This document shows, piece after piece, positions 36,396-48,395 of a DNA stretch of 64,000 nt. The DNA is from Acestrorhynchus altus. Taxonomy: Eukaryota > Chordata > Actinopteri > Characiformes > Acestrorhynchidae. The notes beneath the pieces are model-generated. The model saw only the letters and a program-made list of their open reading frames with translations. It did not search any database and was not told the DNA's origin. The DNA lies in the NCBI GenBank assembly GCA_034509495.1, contig CM067520.1, positions 22,894,220-22,958,219 on the forward strand, given 5' to 3'. Position 1 is the stretch's first letter. Each line of letters opens with the position of its first letter. A program made the position numbers and the translations under genes.

Positions 36396-39300
36396 CTGAA
36401 AGACATCAATACACCTCAGTTAGGAGGGCATCATTCAGCACTACACAATATATATTCAGGCTAGGGATACACAATGGTATTGAATTTGTACCTGTATGTG
36501 CAGATAGGATAGGAAGTTGGGCCTAAAGGGTAGATAAGTGGGCAATTTGATCCCCTGAACCAGCAGGAACTGGGGATTGGGAAGAGAAGGGACTGTGCTT
36601 TCTCCTCAATCAACATTAAAGACTGAAGTAAGCACAACAAGTAATATTTTAACAATCTGGTGCTGGATTCACAAAAGTGAAAAATCATTCTTCATTCTTA
36701 TACATTTCCTTAAGTTTTGTCTGAAGAATAATTCTAAGAGCAATCAATATTCTTTAAAATGTTTACAAATATTTTCTTAACCTTATGTTAAGTGTGGGCA
36801 ATATGACAATTTATTGTTAAAGTGCTTTGTGATGCACAATATACTTTACTAAGCAGGTTGTGGATATTGTATGTTCTTAAAGAACTCCAATCAACTGCAC
36901 ATTTAATTACAGTGTGTTAATAGTCCTGTTTAACTGTATATATGTTTTGCAGCACATTATATAAAAATCACTGTATATTCTTTATGCGTATTCCACCCAT
37001 ACCTTACAATTTCCTCACACTGGTCTCAGACTGTTAGAGTTCAGAAGGCCAGCGTCCAAAATGCTTAGTTTAAATACTTGAACTACAAGAGTTTGAGTAA
37101 TCAAACTTAACCAGATTAATGTGGAGCTTATTCTTAAAAGTACAGTTAGTTTCTAGAAAAGGAAAATGTCTTTCAGACAGCTTTTAACAGTTCTCACATT
37201 TATCTACCATTATTGGCTTAGTTTGATTGCTTTTCCTCTATTTTGCACAGAATGGAAATGTGCTGAATTTTTTAGAGAAGCAAATAGCTTTTTGTAAAAT
37301 GGGGAATGAAAGATAAATGGCCCAGTGCCTTAATAAAATAGTTTCTGAAAATAGTAAAAAAAAGGTCATAATGTGTTTAAATGCAGTTGAAATAAATTCT
37401 CAAATATTAAGATCCTTTATCGGTTTTTGTAAATAATGTTTTTCCATTAGCCACTCAACATTTAGGTTCTTTTACAGTTCAGAACATACCTGACAAATAA
37501 TGTTCATTTCAGACCTGCTTCACTTTGTGTAATTGGGATCATATTAAGCACAGCTGATAACAGGGTAAAAGGAACGCCACAATAAAGGAAGCAGTAATCA
37601 ACAGGAATAATAAACAGTGCTGCATCTGCCTAAACATTGGCCTCATTATGGGAAATCCCCAGTGATGCCACAGCCATCTATGGCTGGGAAACCTACAGAG
37701 CATATATATAATCTTGCTCACTCTTGGTGGGTAGGTTGTCTGTCCCCCTAACCCCCACATCATTGGTAGTGACAAGAAAGTCAAACTACGAGTCTAATGG
37801 TTTAAAGTTTCACCAGTAATCAATACTTCAAAAATAAGACAAAGTTTAACAATATAAACCATTAAAGTTCTCAAACCAACTGAAAATAACGATGAGCCAA
37901 ATTACAGTAATGGTCTATAACACAAACACCACATTGTGTAAAGCATTCATTTACTTTATGTGGTTCCTGCTTTCTCAAATATTTTCTTAATGACAAGCTC
38001 AAAAATAAACAAAGCTTTTCAGCAGACCATTCACATCATCGGGTGCTTTTGCACTGTAATGCAAACAGAGGGCAGAGTTGGCTATGAAAGAGCTTTGTGA
38101 AGTGAGTCTGTGTTAACCTTGTGCACAGCTTTCCTCAGGATGTCCTTGTACTCTTCTTTGTTGATGTCCTTGCGCTGGTAGTATGGTTTGATGGCCAACT
38201 TCACTTCTTCTACTGCCCTCTCCTGGGTGTGCAGCTTCTTCAAGTACTGAGGGAGCAAAGACTCTGGTTTTAAACTTGCACTTGATAAATGGCCATAAAG
38301 CACTCAGCAAGCAGACAGAAGTTTGATACCTTATCAGGGTCTTTACTCTCACTGTCCCAGCCTGTCTCGTTTGCGCCCCCTGTTGTAACAGACAGCCCTG
38401 TAGGCAATGGAGGCGGTGGAGTCTGAGCACATCCACCTCCCAGTGAAAGTCCAGGGTGTAAATGCGTAGGTGGCGTTTTCGTGCAGCCGACCAAAGGAAG
38501 TGAGCCGTGTAGAATAAATTGTGCTGGAGTGGGACCTGGAGGTGGGGCGTGTGACGGAGGAGGAGGGACTTGTGTAGATGAAGATGATGAGGATGAAGAT
38601 GAAGGATGTGTCTGCGACTGGTTCTGGTTAGCCTGAGAGAGAATCTGCTTATAAAAACAAACATTGTTTAGGATTCATCTTAATCTTAAATTACATCTGA
38701 ACAAAAAAACTGGAAGACAAACAGAACGAAAACAGACAGGCTGTAAAATCTCACCTGACTTGTGGCTTGAATGAACTCTTGCGCTTTGGCTCGGCTGGCA
38801 ATATTGGCCTCTTCCATCTTAAACAGGAGGGCTGTCACTGCAGGACAGATTTTAAATTTTAAGATTAGATCATGGCAAGTCATTTCTTACACCAGGGATG
38901 TACAATCTTGACAAATCTTTCCAGTTCTAATAAACACACGGCTTCAGGTTTTCATTTCAACTAAACAAAGAAAGACGTGCCCAAAATTTGAAGATTAAAA
39001 CACCAGAGCTTTGCAAATAAGATCAGACACCTTTGATTACACTCTGATTATAACAGGCATTTAAACGTCCTACAGCTCTATACATTTAAAAGAGCAGAAT
39101 GAACGTGTCTAATCAGAATGTATTCATATGTAGCTTTCCTGATTCCCCGGTAAAGCATGCACTGCAATTAGATTTGATGTATGTCAATGCAAAGCAATCA
39201 GCTTTGAAATGCACTTTTCTTGTGTGGATAAAATTTAAGACACCCAGATTTATAACTACTTAAATGGCCAAAATTAGAATCAGCTGCACTTATTAGAATA

Positions 39301-42300
39301 TGGAGGACTTTGGAGGATGCAGTCTTATTTAAACTCAAACATTAGCTTGGTTTGCTCTCGATTGCTGAAGTGAGTGGGATCAATGTGGCCAGATCCCAAG
39401 AGATCACTGAGGCCTTCATAAAGACTGTTGTAGGTGCAGAATAGGGAAGGGATTTAAAAGATCTCAGAAATCCATTCTACTGTTCACAAAATAACATACA
39501 ACCAGAGAATATTTAACACAACTGTCAACATGGCCAGATCAGGTTGTCGTAGCAAGAGCAGACCACAAGATGCTAAAAGAACTTCTATCATAAACTGTCA
39601 TCACATGACCTACAATTGTTCTGAACACAGTTGCTGTCAAAGTTTATAAAAATTGAACTAAAATGCTCACATGCTAAAACGCCTCCAGCAGTGCAGTCAA
39701 CTCCTGCCTGCAAGCTCCACGGCAAAGGCGGAGCTGTAGGGGGTGGTGGTGGAGGAGGCGGGGGCTTAGTGACAGACGATGAAGACACTGAAGATGAGGA
39801 GGATGAGGAAGGATCTGCAGCCAGAGGAGGAATGGAATGAGAGAGTGAAGCAGCCACCAAAGATGATGACGTGGAGCATGGCGGTGATGTTTTCTGATCA
39901 TCCAAAGGAGGGGGCTTGGAGGCAGACAGGGATATGCTGTCCCCCCTTGACTGTGGAGGGCTTGGCGGAGACTTTGAGGGTGCAAGGAGTGACGATTGAG
40001 ACTGAGCTGGGCACTCCTCAGAAAGGAAAGATGGTTCTGGCGTCTTGCAACTGCTATCTACGGTCTGAGAGTCTGGAGATGATTCCCTTGTGTCTCGAGA
40101 GGGTGGTAAAGAAAGTGGGGGAGTGTGTGGGGGCGAGGACGATGGGGGAAGGACACTGGTAGATGAGGAAGAGGAAGAAGATGATGAGGATGATGGCGTG
40201 GGGCCAGGAAGAGCAGAGGGAGGACTGGACTGTTTAGGCCCGACTCCGCTCAAAGGCTGAATATCGGCTGAGGCCCCAGCCCAACCAGAACCCAAAGTGC
40301 TACTGTTAGCACCATTATCATCAGGACCGTCTAATGCTAAGACTTTTTCCCGGGGCTTCTTTCCTGGCCTCCGCCTACGCTTGGCTGCCGAAGACGACGT
40401 GGGTGAGGATGCAGATGAAGATGTGGAGGTGGTAGAGCTTGGCTTGGCTTTCTTTGACTTAAGCCCTGCTGGGCTTGTTGAAGAAAGTGGTGCAAGAGTA
40501 TTGCGCTGTTTGCTAGTCTTGCTAAGCTCTTTGGCTCTGCCAGGTAACGACAGAGGCTCTGAGCAAGGCTTTAAAAATGGCGATCGACTCTCATTGTCCC
40601 GACGGAAGACCACAGCTATGGACCCGCCCACCACTGAAGGTCCTGCAGCTCCACTAGGCCCTAGAAGGTCAATGCCCAGTTTGCCAGAGTTCCCTGTGGT
40701 GCTGCTGACACCCTCCCTCACCAGCACAGATACTTTAGACTGCAGCTTAGTCTTTCTGCTGCTCCCGCCCAGCTTCTTGGATCTGCCTGTACGACCCGAC
40801 TCTTTCTTGCCACCTTTCTCCTTCCCCACTTTGCGTCTTTTGCCAGTAGACGAGGAGGTGGCAGGTGGAAGTGATGCAGTGTTGCCAGAAGAAGCAGACA
40901 GAGGTGGGGAAAGTGAGGGCAAGACGTTCTTGCTTTTCGTTTTGGGTCTGTGAGAAGAGGAGGAGGTGGACGACTCAGACTGGCCTGTTTTTTTGCTGGA
41001 CCTGGATTTCTTCTTTTCATGTCTCCGGCTGATTTTGGGGGCTGTGGATTTGGGTTTGGGGCTAGGGAGAGGAGGTTCAGGGGGAGGAGGGAGCAGAGGA
41101 GAATCTTCTAAAGAAGGGTAATCAGAGTCCAGGGCCTCTCCATCCAGAGAGAGCATATCAGGCTCTGGGCGGTCCGAGAGGCGGTCAGACTCGTAGCTGT
41201 GGTAGCGAGGAGGAGTTAGAGAGGTGGGAGGAGATCTGTCCCTGTGCTCCTCATCCACTCTTTCGTCATCAGAACGTCTCCGCCGTTTCCGCTTGCGTTT
41301 ACGATGCTTGTCTGAGTTTTGCCCAGGACTCTGTTGCCGGTCCTGGCCAAGAGCTGGGGAGCTTGGGACTGTGGTAGTGGGTGTAGAGGTAACAGTAATG
41401 GTGCGCTTAATGGCAAAAAGATCTGATCCATTCAGATCCTGAATAGATGGGGGTACAACGGGTCTGCCATCTCTTCTCCTATCTCTCTCTCTTTCCCGTT
41501 CTCGGTCCTTCTCCCTGTCTCGTCTCTCACTACTTTCTCTCCTCCTTTTAACATTCCTCCTGTCTCGGCTACTTGACCTCCTGCTTTCTTCATCCCGATC
41601 TCTTTTTCTTTCATCTTTTTTTCTGGAGTCTCTCTCTCTCCTCCTATCTCTGTAATGATCTCTTTCTCGTTCTTTGTCTCTATCTCTCTCCTTCTCTCGT
41701 TCTCTGTCCCGGTCACGTTCTCTCCCCCTGTGGTGGCCCTCTGAAGGACTGGAACAGGACCTGCGGCTGTGTATGTGCCGTGATGCATTTTGGGAGTGGG
41801 AGCGAGAGGAAGGTTCTGGGGTGCTGTGACGTCGGCTTTTCCTTTTCCGACTTTCACTCCTGCTGCTCCGCCTCCTGTCCTTGTCCTTCTCTTTCCCAGC
41901 TCTTCTACTTCTCCTCTCATGATCTCTCTCCTTCCTGTCTTCGCTCCCTCCACCCGATTCCCCTTTAATGTCTTTTCTCTTCTTCCGCTTCTCCTTGTCT
42001 TCTACTTTACTCTCTTTCCGCTTGCGTCTGTCCCGTTCCTTAGAGCTTTTTGAGGATTTGCGACTCCTTGCCTTCTCCACAGACTGGGTCTGGGAGGCAG
42101 GAGGTGAGGAAGGAGGTAGAGACAAGGCAGAGGGAGGAGGTGGTGACACAGAGGCAGACGAAGGGCATGATCTGAACCTCTCTTTTCGCCTGCTGGTAAG
42201 TTTCCTCCTTAAGTCTCCCATGCCTACTGGGGGCACTGGTTCCTTATCCCATTCTCCTTCAGCTCGAACAGACACAAAACCTTCACCATCTAGCACCCGC

Positions 42301-45300
42301 AAGATTCTTTCGGGTTTGAGGCCTCCTCCTTGTATGAATGAAGGACTTCCAGGGGATGGTAGCAGTACCTCTCTTCTTCTTTCCATTTCCCTTTCCCTAC
42401 TTCTCTCATTTGCACCCACAATCTCTCCTTCTTCTATCTCGGAGTCATGCTCAGATTCATCATCTCTCCTCACCTTCATTCCTTTCTCTCGCTCCCTCAT
42501 GGGGATGTTCCTGTTCAATAGTATGGGGCTGTCCTCCACCTCCTCATCCTCCTCATCTTCCTCATCTTCAGGAAGTGGAATTAGGGTGTCTGTTGAGTCT
42601 GGTGGAAGACCCCCTGTCTCAGAAGCTGCCTCCAGCTCCAATTCATTATCGTCCTTCACCTCACAAGGTAGGCTACTCACTGTACTTCCTTCTTCCTCTA
42701 TCTCCATCCCTCTCTCCTCCTCCTCGTCCTCCTCCTCGTCCTCCTCATCTTCTTTCTCAGAGGCTGGTGAGCCAGTAGGTTCAAAGGGGTCATATTTTTC
42801 TCCTTCCTCCTCCTCATCTTGATCCTGATCCATAACCCTTTCTCCCTCCCCATCTGTGGGGTGAAAAGGGTCATAGATCTCCAGCTCCGAACCCTCCCTT
42901 GGGTCATCGTCATGCAGGTTTGGGGGTGAGGAGACATGACGCAGTGGATTCAACGATGATGAGGGAGGCACAGAAAGTGAAGAAGGAGCTACAGATGATG
43001 AAGTGGAGGACACTCCATCTCCTGCTACTTTACTGACCATACTGTCTCCAACATGACCATCATCCTCATCTTCACGATAGCCCGTTCCTCTACCCCCAGG
43101 AGAACAAGAGGAGGGAGAGGAGGTGGGGGAAGAGGGAGCAGAAGAAGGGGAAGAGGGGGATGTGGAAGGAGAAGAAGGGAGGGGGCTTTTAGCAGTCTCT
43201 GTTTCCCTCTGAGAGGTGCAGAGAGAAGATGGCCTGGGCATTTGTGCTGCAGTGAACTTGGGGAAAGGGACAGGGGGGAAAAGGCAGTCTGTAAAGTTCT
43301 TCACTGGTTTGGGGGCTGAAAGGCGAAAGAATCATGTGTCAAACTTGTATCCTAAGAGAACAAAACAATACAACAAAATTAATATCAACAATTCAAGCAG
43401 TACAAGCAACCTTTACCAGATTTAAGGCTTACTATGCAACAGGCGTGATTCAGTAGGAAAATCACATCGTACTGGACTTTGGGCACAAAACAAGAGGAAA
43501 AATGTACTTGCCTGTCTTTCTGAAGTTGAAATGTGAAGCAACAGGCACCAACAAAGTCAGCGATGAAGCCTTCTCTACTCTCACCTCTGCTGTAAGCTCC
43601 ACATCAAAGTCACTGAGAAAGGACAACAGCACGAGGTCATCTTCAGTCTAGTAACTTAACTACAACTATAAATGATGACAGCTTAGGAATTTAAGAGAAA
43701 ATAAAACTAAATTTAAAGTGTACAATATGACAGTATTTAATTATCATCAGGACCAACCAGGCCACAAAAGGTTTTTCTTAGAATTTTGTCAGTAATTTAA
43801 CACTAAATACCTGTAAGTTGATTATAAAGAGACGATCAGAAAAATACCCCGACTGAATGCTTCTGAAAGTATTCCTGATTCTTTAATCAATTGTATTTTA
43901 TAAAAACTGAAATGTGTGTATTGTACTTGTAAAAATAAGCTTTTATTTTTTCTTATAAGATCAGTTAAATGGCTTTAGTAACTATTGCCCACTAGTGTTT
44001 ACATATAGCTGACATTAGGGAAGGGTAATATGCCAAGACAATTGTATGATGCAAAATATACTCTCTGATATTTAATTTTAATAAATCTTGTTAAGTTAAA
44101 AAAAAACAAAAAAAAAAAACAAAACAGGGTTCCAGAGATAACAGTTGATATACCGTGGTATTAAAATTGATGGCTATAATACAGTGTAAATTAGATTAAC
44201 ACTGGTAGGGGGGGTTGTGATGTGTGGCATTATAAGATATACTTTAATAAAAACATATTAAAAAGTATTTGTCAACCAAAATAACCTTTTGTTTAATAAC
44301 TTTATGGGTCCATATACCGTAGAAGTATAAAGATTTTCTGAGACTGTCATCATAGAGCTAAAATCTCATACCAGTGCAACCCAAAGTAATAGCTTACTTA
44401 ATTGTATTCAACAAAATTCAGAGAATCGAGCATTTCTACCATCCTTTTAACAAAGCATGCAGCTCTGTGAAGTGCTGATGGACAAAATCATTTGGACAGT
44501 AAAATAATTTATCATAAAAGTCCAAATATCATTAGATGACATACTTGTATTTTCTTATGTGTGTTCATCGTGTGACAGCTTGAATGACATTATTTGAGCA
44601 AATCACTACAAGCTTAAACTACACAAATTATTACAAGACTTTAAAACAAACCTCCAAAGACATCAGGGATTACAAATGCTGAATATTCTTCATGTTCATT
44701 ATATGTACTTAACATTTATTACGATCGTTACACCTACCTGTTGGTAGAATGATATTCCACGCACTGCTGAGGCATAAGGAATGTAGTGTCTGAGGAAGTA
44801 GCAACAGAAGCCTCCTACACAACACACACACACACCATACTGGGGTCAACTAAGACCAAACTCCCATCCTCACTGAATTACAGACAGATGGTAAGAATTA
44901 AAGAGGAGGAACAAGTACATCACCCTTCCTTTGACAGATTGATGCCTTGGCCATTTAACATTTACCAGTTCTCTGGGCTCATCATCTGTGGTCTCTCTGT
45001 TTCCTTGGCAACACCTTAGGCCATTCCTCCTTCTGGCTTCTTCAGACTCCTCCTCTTCTTCTTCCACTTCATCTGAATGTTCTTTAAGCTGTGATGGGAC
45101 ACAGTGGACAAAGAAGGTGAATCTCATCAGCCTAAAACATGGAGTGACGTCCGCAAAAAACACACACCATCTATCCTGCCTCTGATCCAGATGTTGAGAT
45201 GGGCCCCTTAGTTGTGGAATCATCTATTACTAGGACTTCATCCTCATCAAACTATCCCTCTGCCCCATCTAGAGACCATGGAATAAACACCATAACCCTC

Positions 45301-45928
45301 ACGGTAACAGTTCAAGACAAGTGGGAGAAATATAAAAACTGTGGGTGGATTCACGTGATCTTGCACCATGGGTTTCCAGCCACCTCTAAATCAGACAGAC
45401 CGCATACAAATGGAGGAGATTCAAGACCTCCATCTGAGAGCAAGGCCGAGGCGACTTCACAAGATCACAAAGAAACCCAAGGTAACTTGAAAGCAACTAA
45501 AGGCCTGTCTCACACTGGCTGATGTTCACATACACAAGCCCTGCAAAAGAAAACAGAAAGGCATATCCCATCTGTTAAACATGGTGGTGGTAGCTAGATG
45601 CTTCAGACCTCAATCTGGGCCAGGGCTGCTTGCCGTGATTGAAAGTTGGTCTACAACACCGAGACACCTTCAGACGAGTGTAAGAGATGTATTAATGGAG
45701 AGTGGACTCGGGTCCATCTCCACCACCAAGGAGTCAGAGGTGAAGGCAGGTGATAGGCTGAGCAGGAGGTAAACAGCAGCCCAATCAGTGCTGAGCGTTG
45801 GTTCAACACACACTGAAGGTAATCTGAGCAGGTTCTTCTGGTTTGTCCTCACTAATGAGTTCACTGGAACTCCTCACTGGAACTGGTTCTGAGTGCAGTG
45901 AGGTAATGGACCTGCCCAAACTGACCAT
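36237..45928 (-). CDS. scaf1: SCAF1, SR-related CTD-associated factor (whole gene)
   Basis: Nuclear Arg/Ser-rich protein that binds the C-terminal domain of the large RNA polymerase II subunit and is thought to couple transcription with splicing. Supported minus-strand coding exons are 44966-45088, about 44735-44843 (tentative), 43512-43612, 39671-43315, 38755-38837, 38330-38644, 38118-38246 and 36237-36395 (stop TGA). A possible first coding exon is 45812-45928. Blocks unique to SCAF1 appear in order: YDPFHPTD, KYDPFEPTG, DSEIEEGEIV, PPSIQDL...DLFAIKRTITV, SRSPFLKP, PDSQTVDSSCKTPE, GVDCTAGGVLALTALLFKME and the C-terminal KKLHTQERAVEEVKLAIKPY. Length is close to human SCAF1 (about 1300 aa). 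The 5' coding end is unsure, the rest is firm. Confidence 0.95.
38118..38837 (-). CDS. scaf1: scaf1 exons after the large exon
   Basis: 38755-38837 codes LTALLFKMEEANIASRAKAQ and FIQATSQ. 38330-38644 codes a Ser run and a Pro-rich linker ending ETGWDSESKDPDK. 38118-38246 codes YLKKLHTQERAVEEVKLAIK and EEYKDILRKAVHK. All three enter and leave in phase with GT-AG sites and match human SCAF1 closely except for the linker. Confidence 0.95.
39215..39600 (+). mobile_element. Tc1-like 'MARS' element relic, copy A
   Basis: It holds GGAGGACTTTGGAGGATGCA, AAACATTAGCTTGGTTTGCT and ATGTGGCCAGATCCCAAGAG, the decayed start of a Tc1-type transposase frame. Copies B (54490-54850) and C (61205-61340) share these blocks. 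It lies in the scaf1 intron downstream of the large exon, antisense to the gene. Confidence 0.65.
39671..43315 (-). CDS. scaf1: scaf1 large exon
   Basis: One 3645-nt exon enters after a TTTCAG acceptor in phase 1 and leaves at GCAT|GTGAGC. It codes about 1214 residues: a Ser/Pro-rich head, two YDPF[H/E]PT motifs near 42.8-42.9 kb, long Glu/Asp runs, the DSEIEEGEIV motif, the WDKEPV...DLRRKLTSRRKERFRS block, a long Arg/Glu/Asp RS-like domain (41.4-42.1 kb), SIQDLNGSDLFAIKRTITV, a Lys/Ser-rich part with SVLVREGVSSTT and SRSPFLKPC, poly-Ser and poly-Pro tracts, and PLPWSLQAGVDCTAGGVLA at its end. Long open frames on the plus strand here are shadows of the biased composition. Confidence 0.97.
43316..44734. 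other. scaf1 introns around exon 43512-43612
   Basis: Apart from that exon this stretch is AT-rich with an A-run near 44098-44125. I see no other exon or known element. Confidence 0.5.
43512..45088 (-). CDS. scaf1: scaf1 upstream coding exons
   Basis: 43512-43612 codes DFDVELTAEVRVEKASSLTL and ends HFNFRKT, matching human ...LVAEVRIG...RTGKT. Its donor is CAG|GCAAGT. The next upstream piece, about 44735-44843, would code EASVATSSDTTFLMPQQCVE. 44966-45088 codes LKEHSDEVEEEEEESEEARR and RNGLRCCQGNRET, echoing the Arg/Cys-rich human part after GSRCHGLRW. Phases agree across all of them. The middle one is the least certain because it has little similarity to human. Confidence 0.7.
45205..45690 (+). 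mobile_element. Tc1-like element relic
   Basis: ACAAAGAAACCCAAGGTAAC and AAACATGGTGGTGGTAGCTA match the transposase body of fish Tc1-like elements. The same blocks recur at 47139-47755 and 51918-52530. Frames are broken. It lies in the first scaf1 intron(s), antisense to the gene. Confidence 0.65.
45812..45928 (-). CDS. scaf1: Possible scaf1 first coding exon
   Basis: An ATG at 45928 opens MVSLGRSITSLHSEPVPVRS and SSELISEDKPEEP, leaving at AGT|GTGTGT in phase 0, the phase needed by exon 44966-45088. The frame is also open upstream to 46045. It does not resemble the human SCAF1 N terminus (MEEEDES...), so it may be a fish-specific start or chance. Confidence 0.3.
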
Positions 45929-46158
45929 AGAGGCCAGCTGTCCAGCCTGCTCCTTCTCTCCAGCTGCTGGGGTAACCGACCGTGCTGGGGTAAATAAACC
46001 ACCCCGAGGGTTCGGACAGCCCTCCTCCAGTCCAGAACACCACACTCGTCTGCTCCGAGCTGCAGCGTCGCGGCCGCTTCCTCAACGCCTCGATCGTCTG
46101 CCTCTAATTTCAGAGTCAGTTAGCAACAAGCTAACCATCCAAAACACACATTTCATAC

Positions 46159-46345
46159 CTTCCGCGAGCTGAGACAGGCCGGCACCGTCCAACCCAAAGC
46201 CACCGCGTCCGAACGAGCCCTGAAAGTCCTTCAGTGGCCTCTAAAAGGCGATATAAAACCCTGAAACATGTTTTCTGTTAAGAACACAATAAGAGGCCCA
46301 TCCCCTCCTAATCCGCCATTTTATTCCCTTCGCTATAAGACCAGC
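46159..46345 (-). other. scaf1: Putative scaf1 non-coding first exon
   Basis: GC-rich minus-strand sequence ending GGAAG|GTATGA at 46159 fits a 5' UTR exon. The start site is inferred from the promoter motifs just upstream. Confidence 0.5.
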
Positions 46346-46377
46346 CGCACGGGATGATGGGAAATGTAGTTTTCCGG
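46313..46377 (-). promoter_or_regulatory. scaf1 promoter: SBS (ZNF143/THAP11-type), ETS and YY1 motifs
   Basis: On the minus strand 46351-46370 reads ACTACATTTCCCATCATCCC, close to the SBS consensus ACTACAATTCCCAGCATGCC bound by ZNF143. CCGGAA (ETS) lies at 46372-46377 and AAAATGGCGG (YY1-type) at 46313-46322. This combination, without a TATA box, is typical of housekeeping promoters and fits the 5' end of scaf1. Confidence 0.65.
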
Positions 46378-46499
46378 TGGGAATGGTTTTGTAGTTTTCT
46401 TTATATTTTATTTTATTTTATTTTATAATTATTTTAATTTTATTGTTTAGGGCGTTTACATACAGCAACTCCACTGTCTTCTAATATTATTTTAATTTT

Positions 46500-47085
46500 A
46501 ATTTAATATTATTTGATATTGGCCTATGATGTACAACTTCAAGGATTTAAGACTTTATTGACATTTGCAGCTAATATTATTTTAATATTAATTTAATTTA
46601 ATTTAATATTATTTGATTTTGGCCAGTGATGTATGCCTTCAAGGATTAATATTATTGTAATATGAATGTAATATTGTTAAAATGTAATATATGTTAAAAA
46701 TAAAAATATAAAAAATAAAAAATAAATGAAATAAATTAAAATAAATAAATAAATAAAAGATGTAAAAGAAGAAATAAGCAATATATAAACATATAAGGAG
46801 ACAAGGAAATATAATAACAATGATTTAGATGGGTGTAAATATAGCAGAATGGATAAAGTATGGAGTGTCTAATTAAAGTGTCAAGCAGTGGTTTGTCTCA
46901 TTAGAGTTTAAGAGTCCTACAGTTTCAGGGAAGAAACTGTTCCTCAGTCTGGTGGTTCTACACTTTATGCTACACAACTTTCTGCCTGGGCGAAAAATGT
47001 TTGTGCTGCAGGTGGCCCTCTTCCTGTATCTTGAAGTGTAAATGAGGAGGCTGACTCCAACACATAAAACAATATACAGTGACAC
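46500..47085 (-). mobile_element. LINE 3' end, copy 2
   Basis: The minus strand codes IYTSRYRKRATCSTNIFRPG and TTRLRNSFFPETVGLLNS, matching the end of the 32815-33470 copy (DIYTSR... and the shared AAGCAGTGGTTTGTCT block). It is truncated and decayed. Confidence 0.65.
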
Positions 47086-47138
47086 TTTAAATATTTGAAC
47101 ATATAATATTTCTGCAAAACTTCAGATCTGCTCACAAG

Positions 47139-47755
47139 TCTTATAGGTAGATAAGGAGAACCAAAGCAAACAAATGACAAAAATATTACGCTACTATATT
47201 TTTTAATTGAGGAAATAAACCTAATATAACATATGTGAGGGCACAATTATGTAAATCTTTTATGATTAGCAGATCATTTGAAAGTCGTCTAAATCAGTTG
47301 GAGACAGTCAGGTGTGTAATATACCATCAGGTCACAAAGGAACCCAAGGTAATTTCCAAGCAACTGAAGGCCTCTCTCACATTGGCTAATGCTAATGTTC
47401 ATAAACCTACCATTAGCAGAACACCGAAGAAGAGTGTTGTGCTTGAAGAAAGAATAACACTGTATGCCAGCTTTAAAAACATTTATGAAACTTGGTGTTG
47501 GTAGTATCACAGGGTGGCTTGCCATCGTTGATGGAACAATTCATTCTGAATTATACAAGCAATTATACAAGCAAGGAAAATTAAGGAATATGGGTCATGC
47601 AGCAAGACAATGACCTAAAGCATGCAAGTTATTGTACCAAAGAATAGTTAAAAGTAATATTGGATCGTTTTCCTCAATAATGAAATGAGCAAGGGTAATT
47701 GTTATCTCATTTGTTTGATTTGGTCCTCCTTATCTACTTTTAGGAAGTTTTAGGT
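47139..47755 (+). mobile_element. Miniature Tc1-like element with terminal inverted repeats
   Basis: The left end carries GTAGATAAGGAGAACCAAAG and CAAACAAATGACA. The right end, read in reverse, carries GTAGATAAGGAGGACCAAAT and CAAACAAATGAGA, so the ends are inverted repeats of about 40 bases. The inside keeps decayed transposase words (GGCTTGCCATCGTTGATGGA, CAGCAAGACAATGACC). The internal coding part is mostly deleted. Confidence 0.75.
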
Positions 47756-47941
47756 CACATTTATAAAGGAATATAGAACATTTCTTTGGGTTATGTTAGT
47801 CACTAAAATGTTGCCTATGTTTGTACAGTCCTTTGGATTTCTCATACTTTACTCTTTATGAACCGTCATCATTCTGACCAAGTACACATACAAACGAACA
47901 AATGATTTACTCAGTGGTGACCCTTATTTGATCAGAGTGCT

Positions 47942-47947
47942 TTTATT
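47942..47947 (-). terminator. poly(A) signal of the insulin gene
   Basis: Plus-strand TTTATT reads AATAAA on the coding strand, about 180 bases beyond the insulin stop codon. Confidence 0.6.
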
Positions 47948-48125
47948 GTGCTCATCTGTTACATTTCAGTTTCAGCTTTTGAGTGACATGGAGAAGTTAA
48001 TGAATAAAATTCATATGTGCACTGGAACTATTGGTCAGTGATCCAAGCATCTTGCATCACCCCACATACTTTCTATTTCCCTGCTTTAATCCATTCAGTC
48101 CACGTTTGCAGAGACAGCTGCCACT

Positions 48126-48362
48126 CTAGATGTTGCAGTAGTTCTCCAGGTCATAGTAGTCACAGTAGAAATGGCAGCACTGCTCTACAATTCCCCTTTT
48201 CTTCATTCTAGATCCAGATTTTTGCATGTCCTCTCTGGCCTCCAGTGGAAAGAGGAGGCCATCCTTCATCATAACACCTGCTGGGACACATGCAGAGTCA
48301 TTGCGGGACTGGCAGCAGCCTAAATCTGATCATAAATAGGTACAATAATGCCCTCCCCCCCG

Positions 48363-48395
<33 letters not shown>

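Larger units (their letters stand above)
46378..48125. other. Intergenic region between scaf1 promoter and insulin 3' end
   Basis: 1.7 kb. 46400-46745 is AT-rich with TTTTA and AAATA runs and an imperfect direct repeat of about 80 bases (46470-46550 and 46570-46650, sharing AATATTATTTGAT and CCTTCAAGGATTA-like sequence). LINE and Tc1-like relics follow. No gene is seen. Confidence 0.6.

Noticed and set aside
40297..42822. Long plus-strand open frames (218, 131, 284 and 146 codons) across 40.3-42.8 kb
   Set aside because: They lie antisense to the scaf1 large exon and consist of Ser/Leu/Phe/Pro runs caused by its Arg/Glu/Ser codon bias. No family resemblance.
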